From contig PKYJ01000066.1 of NCBI GenBank assembly GCA_003132605.1, positions 11,376 to 19,504 of the forward strand: 8,129 bases of DNA, in the 5' to 3' direction. Positions 5,607 through 8,129 of the stretch are shown piece by piece. Below the pieces are notes generated by a model. The model was not told the origin of the DNA, ran no database searches, and saw only the letters and a program-made list of their open reading frames with translations. A program made the translations under genes and the position numbers. Numbering within the stretch: position 1 is the first letter of the stretch; every line of letters begins with the position of its first letter. This DNA is from Peptococcaceae bacterium. GTDB lineage: Bacteria > Bacillota > DSM-12270 > Thermacetogeniales > Thermacetogeniaceae.

Positions 5607-7289
5607 ATGTACAGGAAATACCTCACGCGGACCGAGTTTGATTCGTACGAAGATTTTAAGGAAAATTACCGGGTCAACATACCGGCTAATTTTAACTTTG
5701 CCTTTGACGTGATCGATGAAATAGCTGCCAAAACTCCTGATAAAATAGCGATGGTCTGGTGCGATGACAGGGGCGGCAGCGCCAGATTCACTTTTGCAGA
5801 TCTCAAGCGATCAAGCGACAAGACGGCCAACTTCTTCAAGTCGCTTGGAATTCAAAAGGGCGACCCGGTAATGCTGATCCTGAAAAGACGCTACGAATTC
5901 TGGTTCTGCCTGCTGGCACTGCATAAAATTGGCGCCGTCTGTATCCCGGCAACACACCTGGTAACGGCCAAGGACATTGAATATCGAAATAGATCGGCAG
6001 CGGTAAAAATGATCGTCTGTGTAGCAGATCAGGACCTGGTGTCATATATAGAAGAATCTCAGAAAAGCTCACCGTCTCTGGAACTGAAGGTCTTGGTCGG
6101 GGGCAAGAAAGCCGGATGGTACGATTTCGATGAAGAGCTATCATCGGCAGATGATCAATTTGTCAGACCTACCGGAGCAGGCGCCACCAACAATAACGAT
6201 CCAATGTTGCTCTATTTCACCTCAGGAACCACCGGACTGCCAAAAATGGTGCAGCATAATTTCACCTATCCGCTCGGGCATATCGTTACCGCCAAGTACT
6301 GGCATAATCTTCAGGACGGCGACCTGCACTTGACAATCTCAGATACCGGATGGGCCAAAACCGCCTGGGGAAAGATCTACGGACAATGGCTGTGCGGTGC
6401 TGCAGTCTTCGTCTATGATTATGATCAGTTCAGCCCCAGAAAACTGCTCAACGTGATCTCTCAGTATGGGGTAACCAGCTTCTGCGCTCCACCCACGATC
6501 TACCGGTATCTGATCAAAGACCTGAAGCGTTATGACTTGTCAAAACTCAAACACAGTAGTGTTGCCGGCGAACCGCTGAACCCGGAGATCTTCAAGCGGT
6601 TTTACGAGGCCACCGGGCTCAAATTGAGAGAGGCGTACGGACAGACGGAAATGACCGTGACCATCGGCAACTTCCTCTGGATGGAGCCAAAACCGGGCTC
6701 GATGGGGAAACCTGCACCAGGTTATGATATCGATCTGATCGATGAAAACGGAGAACCATGCGAAGTACGACAAACAGGGCGGATTATCGTCCGGACCGGG
6801 AAACAAAAACCGGTCGGCATTTTCGATAAATATTATCAAGACGAAATATTGACGAAAAAAGTCTGGCATGACGATATCTATTTTGCCGGTGATATGGCAT
6901 GGCGGGACGAGGATGGATATTACTGGTTCGTCAGTCGGTCGGACGACATTATCAAGAGCGCGGGGTACCGGATTGGGCCTTTTGAAGTGGAGAGCGCCCT
7001 GCTTGAGCATCCCGCCGTCCTTGAATGCGCAGTGACACCCGTGCCCGATCCGGAGCGGGGGCAGGTTGTCAAGGCAACCATCGTCTTGGCAAAAGGCTAT
7101 CAACCAAGCGAGGACTTGAAAAAAGAGCTGCTGGAACACACTAAAAAGGTTACTGCAGCCTATAAATGCCCCAGAATAATCGAATTTGTGACCAGCCTTC
7201 CCAAAACCATCAGCGGCAAGATTCGTCGCGTCGAAATCAGAGAAAGCGAGTTATCCAAGCATTCCAAGGAAGCGCATGTAACATTGTAA
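5607..7289 (+). CDS. AMP-forming acyl-CoA synthetase (acetyl/medium-chain type)
   Basis: This 560-residue cytosolic enzyme activates a carboxylic acid with ATP to an acyl-AMP and then transfers it to CoA. It belongs to the ANL superfamily and contains all core motifs: the P-loop YFTSGTTGLPK (203-213), EAYGQTE (342-348), GD at 428-429 in FAGDMAW, the hinge region SRSDDIIKSAGYR near 443-455, and the catalytic Lys538 in PKTISGKIRR. The overall pattern, including SDTGWAKTAWGKIYGQW, fits the medium/branched-chain acyl-CoA synthetase group related to acetyl-CoA synthetase. The substrate is not fixed by sequence; short, branched or aromatic acids are all possible. ATG 5607 is chosen because GGGG (5596-5599) lies seven bases upstream; TTG 5601 would be too close. 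The gene is isolated by long spacers on both sides and complete. Confidence 0.9.
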   Translation: MYRKYLTRTEFDSYEDFKENYRVNIPANFNFAFDVIDEIAAKTPDKIAMVWCDDRGGSARFTFADLKRSSDKTANFFKSLGIQKGDPVMLILKRRYEFWFCLLALHKIGAVCIPATHLVTAKDIEYRNRSAAVKMIVCVADQDLVSYIEESQKSSPSLELKVLVGGKKAGWYDFDEELSSADDQFVRPTGAGATNNNDPMLLYFTSGTTGLPKMVQHNFTYPLGHIVTAKYWHNLQDGDLHLTISDTGWAKTAWGKIYGQWLCGAAVFVYDYDQFSPRKLLNVISQYGVTSFCAPPTIYRYLIKDLKRYDLSKLKHSSVAGEPLNPEIFKRFYEATGLKLREAYGQTEMTVTIGNFLWMEPKPGSMGKPAPGYDIDLIDENGEPCEVRQTGRIIVRTGKQKPVGIFDKYYQDEILTKKVWHDDIYFAGDMAWRDEDGYYWFVSRSDDIIKSAGYRIGPFEVESALLEHPAVLECAVTPVPDPERGQVVKATIVLAKGYQPSEDLKKELLEHTKKVTAAYKCPRIIEFVTSLPKTISGKIRRVEIRESELSKHSKEAHVTL

Positions 7290-7422
7290 GATTCCACTCG
7301 GGCAGCAACCGGTTGTCATGTTCACGGCAGGGCTTCTCACAGCACACCGGCCCGGCAGGCTTGCCGAGCATACAACTTGAATATCTCACGACTGAAGGCA
7401 CGAGTGTGCGGCCAGCGGATCA

Positions 7423-7581
7423 TCAAAAGCCCCTTTTTCTATCTTCTTTCTGGCCATACCAAGGAACTGGTATCGGTTTATCTGCGTGTTTTTTCTTGGT
7501 TTCTTTGACAGTGTACCTTTTGCCATCTTCCTTATCAAAGTTCAGTTTTTGCCGTGCCTTAGTTGCTCTTACCTTTGCCAC
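7423..7581 (-). CDS. Hypothetical small basic protein (52 residues, GTG start)
   Basis: On the minus strand a GTG at 7581 lies exactly seven bases after GGGAGGG (7589-7595), a near-ideal ribosome binding site. It opens a 52-codon frame ending TGA at 7423-7425. The product starts MAKVRATKARQKLNFDKEDG, contains a lysine-rich middle (KETKKKHADK), a PIPVPWYGQ segment and a basic end (KEDRKRGF). It is highly charged with no cysteine and no membrane span, so binding to nucleic acid is plausible but unproven. I do not recognise a family. A TATAAT (7602-7607, minus) lies very close upstream but would leave almost no leader. A further 28-codon frame overlaps its stop (TGATGA). The gene opposes the acyl-CoA synthetase in a tail-to-tail arrangement. 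Confidence 0.6.
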   Translation of the reverse strand: MAKVRATKARQKLNFDKEDGKRYTVKETKKKHADKPIPVPWYGQKEDRKRGF

Positions 7582-7673
7582 TTTTATTCCCTCCCGGTGG
7601 CATTATAGCCATTTATTTTCTCTTTCTGTTTACATAGTACTTACCCTGTGGCTTTTCTATTCCCCTGAATATC

Positions 7674-7711
7674 TTGCCCTAAAACTTGCCCATATATATT
7701 GCCCATATATA
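7674..7711. repeat. Short tandem repeat, 12-13-bp units
   Basis: TTGCCCATATATA is repeated back to back (7686-7698 and 7699-7711), preceded by a diverged unit TTGCCCTAAAAC (7674-7685). It lies upstream of the minus-strand small gene at 7423-7581. Copy number could vary by slippage. Confidence 0.75.
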
Positions 7712-7714
7712 TCT

Positions 7715-7734
7715 TGAATTGCCTGTGCAATTCA
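7715..7734. other. Perfect 8-bp hairpin
   Basis: TGAATTGC (7715-7722) and GCAATTCA (7727-7734) form a perfect stem with a CTGT loop directly after the tandem repeat. No T-run follows on either strand, so it is not an obvious terminator. The role is unknown. Confidence 0.55.
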
Positions 7735-8072
7735 GGATCCTCTCCAGTCCGTCCTTGCCCTCCAACCTCATCAGCTCCATCACGAGGATCACGTCCGGCA
7801 CGCGGACCGATAGTGTCCGGTACTTCCGTACATCTACGACGCAGCCTAAGCGCTTCTCTCTGATGCCCTGGATGGTGACGAAGAAGCGGCAACTCAAGCA
7901 GCAGCAAGCAGCAGATCGAAGCCGCCAATCCCAAGAACAAGCCCCGCCTACACCTCACTTGTCGGGGGAGTGAAATGTTAGGTATTTTTCGGTCTTGTGA
8001 AGTATCTTTTTGAGAGGAATCCCCCCCCAATTTCCCCCCAACTCACTTATTTATTCACTAACTGTATAATTC
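7735..8072. other. About 340 bases without an identifiable gene
   Basis: Three overlapping open frames cover this stretch (minus 7679-7897 and 7641-8030, plus 7686-7973), but none has a ribosome binding site or a recognisable domain. The minus 7679-7897 frame has the most protein-like composition (VRVPDVILVMELMRLEGKDG) and could be a gene relic. The rest contains a CAG/CAA-rich stretch (7894-7917) and C-runs of eight (8021-8028) and six (8034-8039). It may be the debris of an inserted element beside a tRNA gene. Confidence 0.4.
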
Positions 8073-8098
8073 AAAAGCCCCACAGACTTGTGGGGCTT
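8073..8098 (-). terminator. Rho-independent terminator behind the tRNA (possibly bidirectional)
   Basis: A perfect 10-bp stem AAGCCCCACA/TGTGGGGCTT (8075-8084 with 8089-8098, 4-nt loop) is followed on the minus strand by TTGAATT, so four T in a row counting the end of the stem. It starts nine bases after the CCA end of the minus-strand tRNA, the expected place for its terminator. On the plus strand GATTTTCT follows, so it may also stop transcription coming from the left. Confidence 0.85.
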
Positions 8099-8107
8099 GA
8101 TTTTCTC

Positions 8108-8129
8108 TGGAGCTGATGGGGGGACTCGA
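8108..8129 (-). tRNA. 3' end of a tRNA gene (partial; Thr suggested)
   Basis: Reading the minus strand from the window edge gives TCGAGT of the T-loop, CCCCC as the 3' half of the T-stem, CATCAGC as the 3' half of the acceptor stem, discriminator T73 and an encoded CCA ending at 8108. The acceptor half implies a 5' end of GCTGATG. That pairing with T73 reminds me of clostridial tRNA-Thr; tRNA-Gly and tRNA-Cys also use T73. The anticodon lies outside the window, so the amino acid is not proven. The terminator at 8073-8098 follows directly. Confidence 0.75.

Noticed and set aside
6540..7139. 199-residue minus-strand ORF inside the synthetase
   Set aside because: Antisense shadow of a well-supported gene, with no domain or ribosome binding site.
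7337..7423. 28-codon minus-strand frame overlapping the stop of the small basic gene (MIRWPHTRAFSREIF...)
   Set aside because: The TGATGA overlap suggests coupling, but the frame is very short with no recognisable family, so chance cannot be excluded.
7166..7717. 183-residue plus-strand ORF
   Set aside because: It begins inside the synthetase in another frame and its remainder is antisense to the small GTG gene; hydrophobic and low-quality composition.
7679..7897. 72-residue minus-strand ORF
   Set aside because: No ribosome binding site before its TTG start, no recognised domain, and two other frames are open across the same bases; kept only as a possible relic.

Overview
The window looks like chromosomal DNA from an anaerobic, spore-former-type Firmicute in the Clostridia, most like the Desulfotomaculum/Pelotomaculum group. 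This rests on several hints: moderate G+C, strong GGAGG-type ribosome binding sites with frequent TTG and GTG starts, a DUF1540 mini-protein, Sao-type genes that I associate with anaerobic Firmicutes, and an acyl-CoA synthetase of a kind common there. The genus is an inference; no marker gene is present.

Layout from left to right. (1) A 53-residue DUF1540 protein lies on the minus strand (121-282), with its own terminator at 52-90. (2) A nested hairpin repeat (379-483) and a promoter (about 510-539) precede a plus-strand zinc operon: a Fur-family regulator (zur-like, 577-1005), an ABC ATPase (znuC, 1012-1830), a membrane permease (znuB, 1827-2687) and a lipoprotein binding protein (znuA, best start GTG 2799, to 3722). 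(3) An extended -10 promoter (3762-3770) leads into a damaged locus. The first 18 codons of a DsrE-like saoD gene run straight into the second half of a saoE-like permease, which then carries a further frameshift in a C-run at 4240-4245. (4) This is followed by an apparently intact saoC-type gene (4633-5136), whose product is membrane-anchored and ends in Cys-Cys. (5) A 470-base intergenic region holds a compact second copy of the hairpin repeat, further palindromes and a 38-codon minus-strand ORF. (6) A complete AMP-forming acyl-CoA synthetase occupies 5607-7289. (7) The last 840 bases are mostly non-coding. They carry a 52-codon minus-strand gene with a strong ribosome binding site (7423-7581), short repeats, a strong terminator (8075-8098) and, at the window edge, the 3' end of a tRNA on the minus strand (8108-8129).

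How the genes work together. The regulator and znuCBA form one tightly packed unit. The regulator probably senses zinc and represses uptake, ZnuA captures the metal outside the membrane, and ZnuB and ZnuC import it. The downstream sao genes belong, as I recall the family naming, to a system of organometal-related transport using thiol or selenol chemistry. Here that system is reduced to two broken genes and one intact Cys-Cys-COOH protein, so it probably no longer works unless the missing parts are elsewhere. The acyl-CoA synthetase has its own leader and is functionally separate.

The most interesting points are the decaying saoD-saoE-saoC remnant, the two forms of the hairpin repeat with the associated 38-codon ORF, and two or three small genes that are easy to miss.
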